DNA from: SZUA-36 sp963801195
GTDB lineage: Bacteria; Pseudomonadota; Gammaproteobacteria; Xanthomonadales; SZUA-36
Direction: 5' to 3'
DNA length: 64,000 nucleotides
NCBI GenBank assembly: GCA_963801195.1
Contig: CAWDDX010000003.1
Location: forward strand, 744,001-808,000
Positions within the stretch are counted from its first letter, which is position 1, and each line of letters starts with the position of its first letter. Below are positions 35,801 through 44,239 of the stretch, one piece after another. The notes below the pieces were generated by a model, which made no database searches, was not told the origin of the DNA, and was given only the letters and a program-made list of their open reading frames with translations. The translations under genes were made by a program, and so were the position numbers.

Positions 35801-35921
35801 CGACGGTCGGATAGCGGTCGACACCGATATCCTTGTAGCTGATAATGCCGAACAACACCATCACTGCGGACAGCATGTAGGCGAATACATGCCGCTTGAT
35901 GGAAATCTCTGGCAGATTCAA
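32877..35921 (-). CDS. RND-family efflux pump, inner-membrane permease
   Basis: 1014 residues, the trimeric proton-driven pump of a tripartite system. Twelve membrane segments in two halves, with large periplasmic loops after TM1 and TM7. Landmarks: GVDRYPTVEFPMISVTT near the N-terminus, GVVVDDAIVVLENIYRH in TM4 (the two Asp used for proton relay), TLTPMLCSRFLK, and GLVAKNSILLVDL in TM10. It looks like the HAE1 hydrophobe/amphiphile group (MexF/AcrB-like) rather than metal pumps. Its ATG overlaps the adaptor stop by 4 bp. No outer-membrane channel gene is next to it, so a shared TolC-type channel is likely. Confidence 0.96.
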   Translation of the reverse strand: MNLPEISIKRHVFAYMLSAVMVLFGIISYKDIGVDRYPTVEFPMISVTTILPGATPEIIDASVTNLIESVVNSSPGIDHIQSNSAPGVSSINIRFNMEKDVNVAFNEVQARVNRILRELPNEAEPPVVQKIEIGALPVMWLTLSGDRTLQQLNQYARNVIKKRLETIDGVGEIQLGGELRRTIRVNLDPVRMKQLGITVPDVVRVFNREHLRLPGGFLINEDVETLIELDMEYHSPEQLGEMIISYSGEAPQRLRDFARIEDGLADFRQLARFNGKPTVGIGVLKVQDANTVAIVDEIKRRMKEELLPQLPPGIEMGIAHDDGELTQGVVDSLEEHLVSGALLTALVVLLFLKNLRSTFIIATAIPVSLLGAIAVMYFLGYTFNTMTMLGLLLLIGVVVDDAIVVLENIYRHAEEHGSGRVEAAIQGTRQVVFAVLAATLTLVAIFAPVIFMKGIIGRFFEAFAVVVSFGVLASLFVSLTLTPMLCSRFLKVEKKHGKLFHLVDRGFHAVDRTYAKLLHFSLGNRRLVAWITLAVVISSGYFFSNTGSGFMPEQDEGRFIISVKAPMGASINYTEEKIKEIENVLAREEDIASYFATVGADRSRQVSKASFLVRMVSWDKRDISQVEMITKLQTELAGIAGVKAYPSPMPMVGGNRGEPLYFILKGPDLNEVARLADIVKDRLDKQAEIGNLDLELELDLPQLKTRMNRALIRSLGLSTEDVALAINVLAGGFDIARFNDDPGDGERYDIRLKAEPGQLDYGEDISRIYLRSSDGEMVSLANLVSLEPKLGAAVISRYDLQYAANFYSTPTVSLGEAVNMVYAATAGLLPLGYEVKMSGRAEEFGKTVYYMLFAFAVAIILVYMVLASQFNSFIQPFIIMVAQPLAIIGGVISLWATGHSLNVFSMIGLVLLMGLVAKNSILLVDLTNQRRADGKSIEQSLKEACPIRLRPILMTSMTIILAMLPAAFGAGAGADVNAPMAVAVIGGMISSTLLSLVVVPAVYSLVEGALEKRK

Positions 35922-37024
35922 TTGACGGGCTCCTCGATTTTTACACGCGCGCCATCGGTCAGGAAGGCCGCACCGTCGGTTGCAATCGTCTCGCCACCTT
36001 TGAGGCCCGTGACTATTTCAAGCAAATTGCCGTCCGGGTGACCGGTTTCCACCACGCGGGCTTGAGCCGTGTTTCCGCTGATGACATAAACCAGCTCTCC
36101 AGCCGGGCGTCTCACTACGCTGATGATTGGCACCAGCACAGCCTGTTTGCGGGTTTCTACCAGCACCTCCCCGGTGATGGTCGCTCCCGGCCGCAATTGA
36201 CCCGGGCTATCAAGGTCGACAATGCTCATGACCGCACGGCTGCCGCTGCCAATCGTCGGTTGCAGGTCACTGATCGTTCCCGTGGTAAATACGCCCGGGG
36301 TCAGCGGACTGGATATTCTGGCGGGCTGGCCAATCCTAATCTGTAGAGCAACGGTTTCAGGATACGGCAACCATGCCTGCAGCCGTTCCGGAAGGGTGAT
36401 TTCAAATAACGGTTGCCCCCTTGAGACAAAATCACCGGCGGTGATGAGACGTCTCTGAACCACCCCCGACACCGGCGCGATAATGCGGGACTTTGTCAAC
36501 GAGTCCTCGACGATAGCGAGTTGTGCAACGGCTGCCCTGTAATCGGCACGATAGACCTCGAGTTGTTCAAGCGCATCATCGAGCTGGGTCTGGGACGACA
36601 GGTTTTTGGCAGACAGGGTGTTTAATCGATCCACCCGCTTTTCGCCGGTGGCGATGTGTACCTGCATACGTTCTACCGCAGCTTTTGCTGCCTGTTGTTG
36701 CAGCAGCAAAGTGGAGGTGTCGGTTTCCGCGAGCAATTGCCCTTCAGCGATAGCGTCACCGATATCGGCGTCAACCCGGGTAATACGGCCGCTGACTTCC
36801 GCAGCCAGCGTGGGTGCGGACAGGCTGTGCACCTGGCCCACCGATTCCAGCCATATCGGCAGGTCCATGGTCACGGTCTCGCCGGTGGAAACCAGTACTA
36901 CCCTGTCGGCGTCCGATGCTGCGGATTCGTTTGAGTTTTCACCCGTGCAGGCGCCGAGCAGCAAGGCGAGAAGCGATACAAAAACCAAACCGGCCAATGG
37001 CTTGTTGCCGCGAAGATAGCGCAT
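35918..37024 (-). CDS. RND efflux periplasmic adaptor lipoprotein
   Basis: 368 residues, membrane fusion protein linking the RND pump to an outer-membrane channel. The N-terminal lipobox is LLLGACTG (Cys near residue 26). The two lipoyl halves are GRITRVDADIGDAIAEGQLLAETD and SRIIAPVSGVVQRRLITAGDFVSRGQPLFEI, with an alpha-helical hairpin between (about 95-165). Then come the beta-barrel and membrane-proximal domains (TGHPDGNLLEIVTGLKGGE). Located between the TetR gene and the pump gene, with overlaps at both ends. Confidence 0.95.
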   Translation of the reverse strand: MRYLRGNKPLAGLVFVSLLALLLGACTGENSNESAASDADRVVLVSTGETVTMDLPIWLESVGQVHSLSAPTLAAEVSGRITRVDADIGDAIAEGQLLAETDTSTLLLQQQAAKAAVERMQVHIATGEKRVDRLNTLSAKNLSSQTQLDDALEQLEVYRADYRAAVAQLAIVEDSLTKSRIIAPVSGVVQRRLITAGDFVSRGQPLFEITLPERLQAWLPYPETVALQIRIGQPARISSPLTPGVFTTGTISDLQPTIGSGSRAVMSIVDLDSPGQLRPGATITGEVLVETRKQAVLVPIISVVRRPAGELVYVISGNTAQARVVETGHPDGNLLEIVTGLKGGETIATDGAAFLTDGARVKIEEPVN

Positions 37025-37674
37025 TAACTGTCTCCTTTCTGGCGTATGCCATTGATAAGTAAACCCATGATATCCTTACTGAAAGTCTTGGCTTCGGTGC
37101 TGAAATTGATTTCGGGCAGGTGTTCCATGACCGGGGCGGATTGAAAGAAGAACATATTGGCTGAAACGATCATGAACGCAGCCAGTGTAGGATCGATGTC
37201 CTTGCGGAATTCGTTCTCGAGTTGACCCTGGCGGACCATTTCCACCAGCCGGCTGTAGATCTCGCCCATGACCAGCCTGGCAATTTCCTGGCCATGTTGA
37301 GAGCCTTCGGACAGGGTTTCGCGCAAGACCAGTTGGGTGCTGAGTTTATGTTCCATGATGTTGTCGAGTTGACCGGCGGCGAATTCAGTCAAACGCTGCC
37401 TGTATTTACCGGGTGATTCTTCCAGTGTATCGAGCAGCACCGCGGTGCGCCGGACCGCGCTTTTTATGACTGCCATGTACAGGTCGTTTTTGTTCTTGAA
37501 ATGATGATAGATATTGGGCTTGCTGGTATTGGCGAGGCTGGCGATGGCGCTCATGGAGACGGCTGCAAAGCCTTTCTGGGCAAAAAGAATCTCGGCAGCC
37601 TCGAGTATCGCCTGCTCGCCGCCGGGGCTTGAGGTGCTTTCATTTTGGTGATGCATGGTTGACAGGTCTCTCAT
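37024..37674 (-). CDS. TetR/AcrR-family repressor of the efflux operon
   Basis: 216 residues. The helix-turn-helix is at about residues 35-60 (FAAVSMSAIASLANTSKPNIYHHFKNK split over two helices), and the rest is a helical ligand-binding domain with a TetR_C-like pattern. It is the first gene of the RND operon and overlaps the adaptor by 1 bp. A good promoter and a dyad operator lie just upstream, so it very likely represses itself and the pump. Start: ATG 37674 has no ribosome site; ATG 37656 (MHHQNES) with GAGAG ten bases upstream is an alternative. The inducer is unknown. Confidence 0.93.
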   Translation of the reverse strand: MRDLSTMHHQNESTSSPGGEQAILEAAEILFAQKGFAAVSMSAIASLANTSKPNIYHHFKNKNDLYMAVIKSAVRRTAVLLDTLEESPGKYRQRLTEFAAGQLDNIMEHKLSTQLVLRETLSEGSQHGQEIARLVMGEIYSRLVEMVRQGQLENEFRKDIDPTLAAFMIVSANMFFFQSAPVMEHLPEINFSTEAKTFSKDIMGLLINGIRQKGDS

Positions 37675-37683
37675 TTTAAACTG

Positions 37684-37697
37684 ACCGAACGGTCGGT
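37684..37697. promoter_or_regulatory. TetR-type operator dyad
   Basis: ACCGA, four bases, TCGGT: a 14-bp inverted repeat of the usual TetR/AcrR kind. It lies directly downstream of the -10 of the tetR promoter, over the predicted transcription start, about 10 bp before the first possible ATG. This fits autorepression. Confidence 0.75.
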
Positions 37698-37698
37698 A

Positions 37699-37727
37699 AG
37701 TATAATGCGACCGGTTGTTCCGTACAA
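37699..37727 (-). promoter_or_regulatory. sigma-70 promoter of tetR-RND operon
   Basis: On the minus strand TTGTAC (37727-37722), a 17-base spacer, then TATACT (37704-37699). Five of six and four of six bases match the consensus at ideal spacing. The predicted start falls inside the operator dyad. Confidence 0.75.
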
Positions 37728-37852
37728 GAAAACCTCGGTTCTTGAAGCCTTGTTCGGTTAAAATTTGCGACTTGTCATTTGAAACTAGTGTGTAAAAGCA
37801 GCGTCTATTGCGAGGCGATGTAATAAAACCAACCAGGCCACGGTCTTACCCG

Positions 37853-40198
37853 ATGATGAAAAACAGAATATTTAGAGGCTGGTGCAGCCCGATACTAACC
37901 GCGTTCCTGCTGGCCTGGCCCTTGCTGGCACCCGCGTTGGAATTTGATGAAATCAAGGATTTTGGTGAAGTTTTCAAGATTTCTGCAGAAGCCACTGACC
38001 GGCAGCAAATCGAAGTCAGCTGGCAGATTGCCGACGGCTATTATCTTTACAACAACAAGTTTTTAAAGTTTAAGACAGAGACCGCGGGTGTCGTCCTGGG
38101 TCAGGCCGGGATACCTGCAGGTAAACCCGAGTTTGACGAATTGCTTGGTGAAGAAGTCATCAAGTTCCACGGCCATCTGAATATCCGCCTGCCTTTACAG
38201 TCCGTTTCAAAAGATGTGAATCTCGTCAGCCTCAAAGTGCGTTCACAGGGCTGCATGGAAGACGTGTTTTGCTATCCGCCCACGGACCAGTTGCTGGTTG
38301 TCAACCTGCCGCCTGCCGCGGAAAGTTCGCACGCTCCCGAAACAAAGGATGCGGCTCCATCGCAACCCGCAGCGACGCTGGCAGAAGCACTCCACATATC
38401 CACGTCCGAGTCCGGCCAGAATGCACTCGACAAGGAAACCGCGCTGCCTGCGGATGAGGCTTTCGTGTACGAGGCCATCGGCCTTTCGCCCGACACGATC
38501 CTTGCACGTTTCACATCGCAGCCCGGCTATTATCTTTATCGTGACAAAATCGCTTTCAGGCTGGCGGGGGCCAATGGCTTCGAAATCAGCGGTGTGGAGC
38601 TACCCGCAGGCACTACCAAGGATGATCCGGAATTTGGCCCTGTTGAGGTTTATTACGATCAGGTCGAAGTACCCGTTCACATCAACCGGCCTGCCGGGCC
38701 GGAGCTGAAAATAAGCCTGGAGGCCGATTACCAGGGTTGCCGTGACGGTGATATCTGTTATCCGCCTCAAACCTCAAACGCGGAAGTGCTGCTGGCGGCT
38801 TCGAGCGCAACTTCGGGTCCTGACCGGCTCGCCGACAACCCGCCCCGCGCAAAGTCCGCCCCGGTCGTTCCTGGCACACAACTCCCGCCGGTTTCAGAAC
38901 AGGATGCACTGGCCTCGATGTTGCTGAATAACCCTGCCGGTGCATTGTTTGCCTTTTTCCTCGCGGGTATCCTGCTGGCGTTCACACCCTGTGTATTTCC
39001 AATGATTCCGATACTTTCAGGCATCATCGCCGGCCAGGGTGACCGCATGACGACTTCAAGGGCATTTTGGCTGTCGCTTGTATACGTTCTCGCCATGGCC
39101 GTGACCTATACCATTGCGGGTGTATTGGCCGGACTGTTTGGCCAGAATCTGCAGGCCCTGTTCCAGAACCCGTGGATACTGGGTTTCTTTATCGCAATTT
39201 TCATTGGGCTGGCGCTTTCGATGTTCGGCTTTTTCGAGCTGCAATTACCCGCGAGCCTGCAAACACGGCTTGCACAGGCGAGCAGTCAGCAGCAGGGTGG
39301 CAGTCTGACCGGTGTCGCAGTCATGGGCTTTTTGTCCGCCCTGATCGTCGGCCCTTGTGTTGCGCCGCCACTGGCAGCAGCGTTGATCGTCATCGGCGCG
39401 TCCGGTAGTGCCGTGCTGGGTGGAACGGCCTTGTTCGCCCTTTCGATGGGTATGGGTGTACCGTTGATCCTGTTTGGCGTTTCCGCAGGAAAACTGATAC
39501 CCAGGGCCGGTCCGTGGATGGACAGCATCAAGGCCGTATTTGGTGTCGCCTTGCTGGCGCTGGCGATATGGATGCTCGAACGCATCGTGCAGGGGCCCGT
39601 GATCCTGTTGTTGTGGGGTATGCTCGCGATCGCCAGCGGTGTTTACCTGGGCGCGTTCGAATCCATCCCCGGCGATGCCTCGGGATGGCGGCGTCTCTGG
39701 AAAGCAATGGGCCTTGTGTTGCTGCTGTTGGGTGCTATCGAAATTATCGGTGCGGCAAACGGTGGCGATGACTGGATGAGACCGCTGCAAGACCTGCGCT
39801 CCGGTGATCAGACCAGCAGTGTAAAAGAGGTTGCGTTCCAGCGGATTAAATCTCTTGAAGACCTGGAGGCCGCGGTCGCTGCGGCAAACCGCACAGGTCG
39901 ACCGGCGATGCTTGATTTTTATGCCGACTGGTGTGTCGAATGTTTGCGCATGGAACGAAATACCTTTGGTGAACCCGAAGTTCAAAACCTGTTCGGACAG
40001 CTTCAGCCGCTGCAGGCCGATGTTACCCTGAACGATGAAACCGACAAGGCGCTAATGGAAAAATATGGTGTTATCGGCCCGCCTGCGATCCTGTTTTTTG
40101 ATCGCCAGGGCAATGAGATGCGCGCTTATCGCCTGGTTGGATATTTTGAATCCGACGAATTTGCCACGCACCTCCGAAGCGTGCTGGAAGGCGATTAA
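37853..40198 (+). CDS. dsbD: thiol:disulfide interchange protein DsbD with duplicated N-terminal domain
   Basis: 781 residues; typical DsbD is about 570-600. DsbD brings electrons from thioredoxin across the inner membrane to periplasmic thiol proteins. After the signal peptide come two nDsbD domains: the first with SQGCMEDVFCYPP (near residue 134), the second with YQGCRDGDICYPPQ (near 296). Both keep the reactive Cys pair. Then eight membrane segments (FTPCVFPMIPILSG, VGPCVAPPLAAAL with the central cysteines) and a C-terminal thioredoxin domain (DFYADWCVECLRME near 690). The duplication explains the extra length. ATG 37853 starts the signal peptide; an upstream in-frame start at 37808 does not. 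It overlaps the TlpA-like gene by 1 base. Confidence 0.95.
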   Translation: MMKNRIFRGWCSPILTAFLLAWPLLAPALEFDEIKDFGEVFKISAEATDRQQIEVSWQIADGYYLYNNKFLKFKTETAGVVLGQAGIPAGKPEFDELLGEEVIKFHGHLNIRLPLQSVSKDVNLVSLKVRSQGCMEDVFCYPPTDQLLVVNLPPAAESSHAPETKDAAPSQPAATLAEALHISTSESGQNALDKETALPADEAFVYEAIGLSPDTILARFTSQPGYYLYRDKIAFRLAGANGFEISGVELPAGTTKDDPEFGPVEVYYDQVEVPVHINRPAGPELKISLEADYQGCRDGDICYPPQTSNAEVLLAASSATSGPDRLADNPPRAKSAPVVPGTQLPPVSEQDALASMLLNNPAGALFAFFLAGILLAFTPCVFPMIPILSGIIAGQGDRMTTSRAFWLSLVYVLAMAVTYTIAGVLAGLFGQNLQALFQNPWILGFFIAIFIGLALSMFGFFELQLPASLQTRLAQASSQQQGGSLTGVAVMGFLSALIVGPCVAPPLAAALIVIGASGSAVLGGTALFALSMGMGVPLILFGVSAGKLIPRAGPWMDSIKAVFGVALLALAIWMLERIVQGPVILLLWGMLAIASGVYLGAFESIPGDASGWRRLWKAMGLVLLLLGAIEIIGAANGGDDWMRPLQDLRSGDQTSSVKEVAFQRIKSLEDLEAAVAAANRTGRPAMLDFYADWCVECLRMERNTFGEPEVQNLFGQLQPLQADVTLNDETDKALMEKYGVIGPPAILFFDRQGNEMRAYRLVGYFESDEFATHLRSVLEGD

Positions 40199-40737
40199 TG
40201 CGTGAAGTAATTATTACCCTCGTGGCAATTACGGCCATGCTGTCGGGGTTTTACCTGTCCGCCCGGCATTTCTCGGAACCTGTTGAAGCGCCGCGTGCCG
40301 TTCCCGGTGGCGTGCTTTTGGGTAACTTTCGGCCCGATTTCGAATTGGGCAGCAACAGCGGCGGGTTTGTCACTCCGGCGGATTTTTCGGGCAAGACCAT
40401 CCTTCTCAACTTCTGGGCGACCTGGTGTGCCCCCTGTCGCAAGGAAATGCCGATGTTGGTGGAACTTCAAAGACAGTATGGTCCAACCGGCCTGCAAATT
40501 ATTGGCATTGCGCTGGATGATGCCGAGAGCGTAAAGGACTTCGTAGACACCTTTGGCATCAGCTACCCGGTCCTGGTCGGTTCAGAGGATGTATTCGAGA
40601 CCAGCACGGCATACGGCAATGAGGAAGGCGTGCTGCCTTACAGCGTACTGATTGACAAGTCCGGCATCGTGCGTTGGCAATATGCCGGCATCATCCCGCA
40701 CGACAGGATTTCAAGCCTGTTGAGCGACCTTCTGTAA
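40198..40737 (+). CDS. TlpA-like membrane-anchored thioredoxin
   Basis: 179 residues. N-terminal membrane anchor (about 4-20), then a thioredoxin fold with NFWATWCAPCRKEMPML near residue 75 and a cis-Pro-type LPYSVLID. The TlpA/ResA group reduces periplasmic disulfides, often for cytochrome c maturation. The start ATG overlaps the dsbD stop, so the two are coupled; DsbD is the expected electron donor. Confidence 0.9.
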   Translation: MREVIITLVAITAMLSGFYLSARHFSEPVEAPRAVPGGVLLGNFRPDFELGSNSGGFVTPADFSGKTILLNFWATWCAPCRKEMPMLVELQRQYGPTGLQIIGIALDDAESVKDFVDTFGISYPVLVGSEDVFETSTAYGNEEGVLPYSVLIDKSGIVRWQYAGIIPHDRISSLLSDLL

Positions 40738-40760
40738 CCCCCAACGCCCGCTAAAAAGCA

Positions 40761-40890
40761 CCGTCATCCCGGCGCAGGCCGGGACCTCCCAACGCTACCG
40801 TAAACTTGCAAGAAGCCCCAATTAACCGATCTGCATATTCTATGGAGATCCCGGCCTGCGCCGGGATGACGTATTCCGGGATGACATTTA
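40761..40890. repeat. REP-like inverted pair, copy B
   Basis: The unit CCGTCATCCCGGCGCAGGCCGGGACC at 40761-40786 and its inverse GATCCCGGCCTGCGCCGGGATGACG at 40847-40871, plus a partial CCGGGATGAC at about 40877-40886. Same core as the pair at 13125-13214. They occupy about 130 of the 311 bases between the TlpA-like gene and aroQ. The rest of that gap (40891-41048) is AT-richer and presumably holds the aroQ-acc promoter, but I see no clear -35/-10 pair. Confidence 0.85.
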
Positions 40891-41048
40891 AAGGGGACAA
40901 AGTTACCCCGATCCGGACGCATTTAAGTCATTTGTTAAATATTTGTTGTTTCGATATTGCTGTCATCTTCTTCAATCCGGTATCGAACGGTGGACAAATA
41001 TTGTTATTTGGGGCAGACTGTCTGGCCCATGACGAGGAATACTGATCC

Positions 41049-41489
41049 GTGACTGAAGTTCGCGTGTTTAACGGTCCCAATCTAAACCTGCTCGGCCAAC
41101 GGGAGCCCGGAACTTACGGACACCGCAGTTTGTTGGACATCATGCAGGAACTTGAGAGGTTCGCCACCGATTGCGGCCTTCAACTGGATCACATGCAAAC
41201 TAACTCCGAAGGGACGATGGTAGATGCCATTCAACAGGCGGGTAAGGACGGGGTTGATTACATCATCATCAATCCGGCAGGTTATACGCACACCAGTGTC
41301 GCGATCCGCGATGCATTGCTGGCAGTTGATATACCATTTGTAGAAGTCCATCTCTCCGCAGTCAATTCCCGTGAACCCTTCAGGCAGATCAACTACTTCT
41401 CCGATATTGCTATCGGCGTGATCAGCGGATTCCGTGGAGAGAGTTACCTTTTGGCCTTGCAGGCCATATTAAATCGAATTGAACCCTAA
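41049..41489 (+). CDS. aroQ: type II 3-dehydroquinate dehydratase
   Basis: 146 residues, GTG start. The dodecameric type II enzyme of the shikimate pathway: VFNGPNLNLLGQREPGTYG at the N-terminus (with the active-site Tyr), DYIIINPAGYTHTSVAIRDAL (near residue 73; Asn and His of the active site), FVEVHLSAVNSREPFR (near 98). First gene of the aroQ-accB-accC-prmA run, a standard gammaproteobacterial order. Confidence 0.98.
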   Translation: MTEVRVFNGPNLNLLGQREPGTYGHRSLLDIMQELERFATDCGLQLDHMQTNSEGTMVDAIQQAGKDGVDYIIINPAGYTHTSVAIRDALLAVDIPFVEVHLSAVNSREPFRQINYFSDIAIGVISGFRGESYLLALQAILNRIEP

Positions 41490-41505
41490 GTGGGAGCGAC
41501 GGCAC

Positions 41506-41964
41506 GTGGATATCCGGAAAATTAAAAAACTCATAGAGCTGTTGGAAGAATCCAGCCTTACAGAAATTGAAATTGTCGAGGGTGAAGAATCTGTACGCCT
41601 TGTACGTGGCGGTGGTCAGATGCATGCCATGCCCATGGTCGCGACACAACTGGCGGCGCCTGCACAGCCACCCGCCGCGGCATCGACGATCGTCGAACAG
41701 CGTAAAGATGACGAAGACCAAATGCCCGAAGGTGAGTTGGTACTCTCACCCATGGTGGGTACATTTTTTGCGGCTTCGGGCCCCGGGGCCGAACCGTTTG
41801 TCACGATGGGCCAGAGGGTGGGCGTCGGAGACACGCTGTGCATCATCGAGGCGATGAAAATGTTCAACCAGATCGAAGCGGACGTATCAGGCACCGTCGT
41901 GGCGATCCTGGTCGAGAATGGTCAGCCGGTTGAATATGACCAGCCATTGTTCGTGATTCGTTAA
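41506..41964 (+). CDS. accB: biotin carboxyl carrier protein of acetyl-CoA carboxylase
   Basis: 152 residues. It carries biotin on the Lys of the classic CIIEAMKMFNQIEADVSG near residue 118. N-terminal part DIRKIKKLIELLEESSLTEIEI, then an Ala/Pro-rich linker (about 50-75) and the biotinyl domain. Start is GTG 41506 with GGGAG about ten bases upstream; the open frame runs further back but overlaps aroQ. Works with AccC and AccAD in the first step of fatty acid synthesis. 14 bp before accC. Confidence 0.97.
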   Translation: MDIRKIKKLIELLEESSLTEIEIVEGEESVRLVRGGGQMHAMPMVATQLAAPAQPPAAASTIVEQRKDDEDQMPEGELVLSPMVGTFFAASGPGAEPFVTMGQRVGVGDTLCIIEAMKMFNQIEADVSGTVVAILVENGQPVEYDQPLFVIR

Positions 41965-41978
41965 TCCGGATTATAGAC

Positions 41979-43337
41979 ATGGCCGGACTCGAAAAAATTG
42001 TCATCGCAAACCGCGGTGAAATTGCCCTGCGTATATTACGTGCCTGTCACTCCATGGGTATCAAAGCGGTTGCCGTGCACTCCACCGTCGACCGCAACCT
42101 GAAACACGTTGCCCTGGCGGACGAGGCCGTTTGCATCGGACCTGCGCCCGGCGCCGACAGCTACCTGAATATTCCCGCCATCATTGCTGCAACCGAGGTG
42201 ACCGACTCGGTGGCGGTGCATCCCGGTTACGGTTTCCTGGCCGAGAATGCCGATTTTGCGGAACGCGTCGAAAAAAGCGGATTCATTTTCATCGGGCCGC
42301 GGCCCGAAACGATACGCCTGATGGGTGACAAGGTTTCCGCCATCAAGGCGATGAAGGAAGCCGGTGTGCCCTGTGTGCCCGGTTCAGACGGTGGGCTGAC
42401 CGATGACCTCGCGGCGAACCACGAGATCGCGCGCCGCATCGGTTATCCGGTTATTATCAAGGCCGCTGCCGGCGGTGGTGGCCGCGGCATGCGTGTCGTT
42501 CATACCGAGGCGCACCTGTCAAATGCCCTGCAACTCACGCAGCGCGAAGCGCAGACAATATTTGGTGACGGCACCATTTACATGGAAAAATTTCTCACCA
42601 GCCCGCGTCATATCGAAGTGCAGGTGATCGCTGACCAGCATGGCAACGCCATTCACCTCGGCGAACGTGATTGCTCCAGCCAACGCCGTCACCAGAAAGT
42701 GATCGAGGAAGCTCCGGCGCCCGGCGTCACGCCGGAACAACGTGCTGAAATCGGTGCCGTTTGCGTAGAAGCCTGCAAACGCATCGGTTACCGTGGCGCA
42801 GGAACATTTGAATTTTTGTTTGACGGTGGCAGCTTCTATTTCATCGAGATGAATACCCGGATCCAGGTTGAACACCCGGTTACTGAACTCATTACCGGCG
42901 TCGACCTGGTTAAGGAACAAATCCGTGTGGCCGCCGGTGAAAAACTCGCCTACACGCAGGACGATATCGTTTTGCGGGGCCATGCGATTGAATGCCGCAT
43001 CAACGCCGAGGACCCTGTAACCTTCATGCCGTGTCCCGGCACGATCAGCGGATTCCATGCCCCCGGCGGCCCTGGTATACGCGTGGATTCCCACGTATAC
43101 GATGGTTACAGGGTTCCTCCCAACTACGACTCCATGATCGGTAAACTGATCGCCCATGGCGAAGACAGGGAGGTCGCAATTTCGCGTATGCGGATGGCGC
43201 TCGACGAGACCGTGTTAGACGGTATCAAGACCAACGTCCCGCTGCACAAGTGGTTACTCCTGGACCAAGGGTTTATCAAGGGCGGCTTCAATATCCACTA
43301 CCTCGAAAAACGCCTCGCGGAACGGGCCTCAAAATAG
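41979..43337 (+). CDS. accC: biotin carboxylase subunit of acetyl-CoA carboxylase
   Basis: 452 residues, ATP-grasp enzyme that carboxylates AccB biotin. KIVIANRGEIALRILRAC at the N-terminus, the glycine-rich ATP loop KAAAGGGGRGMRVV (near residue 160), GERDCSSQRRHQKVIEEAP (near 232), and the metal-binding FIEMNTRIQVEHPVTE (near 287). Normal length and no oddities. Co-transcribed with accB. Confidence 0.98.
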   Translation: MAGLEKIVIANRGEIALRILRACHSMGIKAVAVHSTVDRNLKHVALADEAVCIGPAPGADSYLNIPAIIAATEVTDSVAVHPGYGFLAENADFAERVEKSGFIFIGPRPETIRLMGDKVSAIKAMKEAGVPCVPGSDGGLTDDLAANHEIARRIGYPVIIKAAAGGGGRGMRVVHTEAHLSNALQLTQREAQTIFGDGTIYMEKFLTSPRHIEVQVIADQHGNAIHLGERDCSSQRRHQKVIEEAPAPGVTPEQRAEIGAVCVEACKRIGYRGAGTFEFLFDGGSFYFIEMNTRIQVEHPVTELITGVDLVKEQIRVAAGEKLAYTQDDIVLRGHAIECRINAEDPVTFMPCPGTISGFHAPGGPGIRVDSHVYDGYRVPPNYDSMIGKLIAHGEDREVAISRMRMALDETVLDGIKTNVPLHKWLLLDQGFIKGGFNIHYLEKRLAERASK

Positions 43338-43363
43338 AGGTCGATGCAGTACAGTAAACCCTG

Positions 43364-44239
43364 ATGTCCTGGCTGGAGTTAAGTGTCCGTGTATCGCGCC
43401 AGCACGCGTCACTGGTGGAAACCCTGCTGCAGAATGAACCGGTACTGGCATTGACGCTGACAGACGATGCAGATGATCCGGTGCTTGAACCCGGCGTGGG
43501 CGAAACACCATTGTGGCCATCGGTTTGTGTTACCGCTTTATTCACTGGTGACACACCCGTTGAGCCACTGACGCATATGCTCAGCCTTGTACCGGGCGTG
43601 GACTGGCCGCACCAGGTCAGTTTCAGGAGATTCGAAGACCAGCAATGGGAACGGGTCTGGATGGACCGCTTCAAACCCATGCAGTTTGGACAGGATCTGT
43701 GGATCATACCCGGTGAATCGGACATTCCGGATTCAGCGTTGCATGTTCTTCGACTGGACCCTGGCCTGGCTTTTGGCACCGGCACCCATCCGACCACCCG
43801 CATGTGTCTCGAGTGGATGGATAGCCATGATTTCAAAGGCGAGACGGTGGTGGATTACGGATGCGGATCGGGCGTGCTGGGGATCACTGCCGCCATCAAG
43901 GGCGCCGCGAAGGTCATTTGCATAGATAATGATCCACAGGCCCTGATAGCGACCCGTGACAACGCACACCGAAACTCTGTTCAGGATATCATTGCAGGTC
44001 TGTCTCCGGAGCAATTCAAGCCACATGCAGCGGACGTGGTACTTGCCAATATACTCGCCGGTCCGCTGGTTGAACTGGCGCCACGTTTATGCGCGACACT
44101 CAGGCCGGGTGGTTCTCTGGTGCTCTCCGGCATACTCGAGGGACAGGCGGAAGAGGTTCAAATCGCCTATACAGCCAGCGTTCCGGAAATTGAAAAAAAA
44201 GTCATGGATGGCTGGGTGCTGCTGACGGGAAAGAAATGA
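43364..44239 (+). CDS. prmA: ribosomal protein L11 methyltransferase
   Basis: 291 residues. N-terminal substrate-recognition domain (WLELSVRVSRQHASLVETLL), then a class I SAM methyltransferase with DPGLAFGTGTHPTTRMCLEWM (near residue 130), VVDYGCGSGVLGI (motif I, near 162) and LANILAGPLVEL (NPPY-like motif). PrmA trimethylates L11. Follows accC as in many gammaproteobacteria and overlaps the next methyltransferase gene by 4 bp. Confidence 0.97.
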   Translation: MSWLELSVRVSRQHASLVETLLQNEPVLALTLTDDADDPVLEPGVGETPLWPSVCVTALFTGDTPVEPLTHMLSLVPGVDWPHQVSFRRFEDQQWERVWMDRFKPMQFGQDLWIIPGESDIPDSALHVLRLDPGLAFGTGTHPTTRMCLEWMDSHDFKGETVVDYGCGSGVLGITAAIKGAAKVICIDNDPQALIATRDNAHRNSVQDIIAGLSPEQFKPHAADVVLANILAGPLVELAPRLCATLRPGGSLVLSGILEGQAEEVQIAYTASVPEIEKKVMDGWVLLTGKK

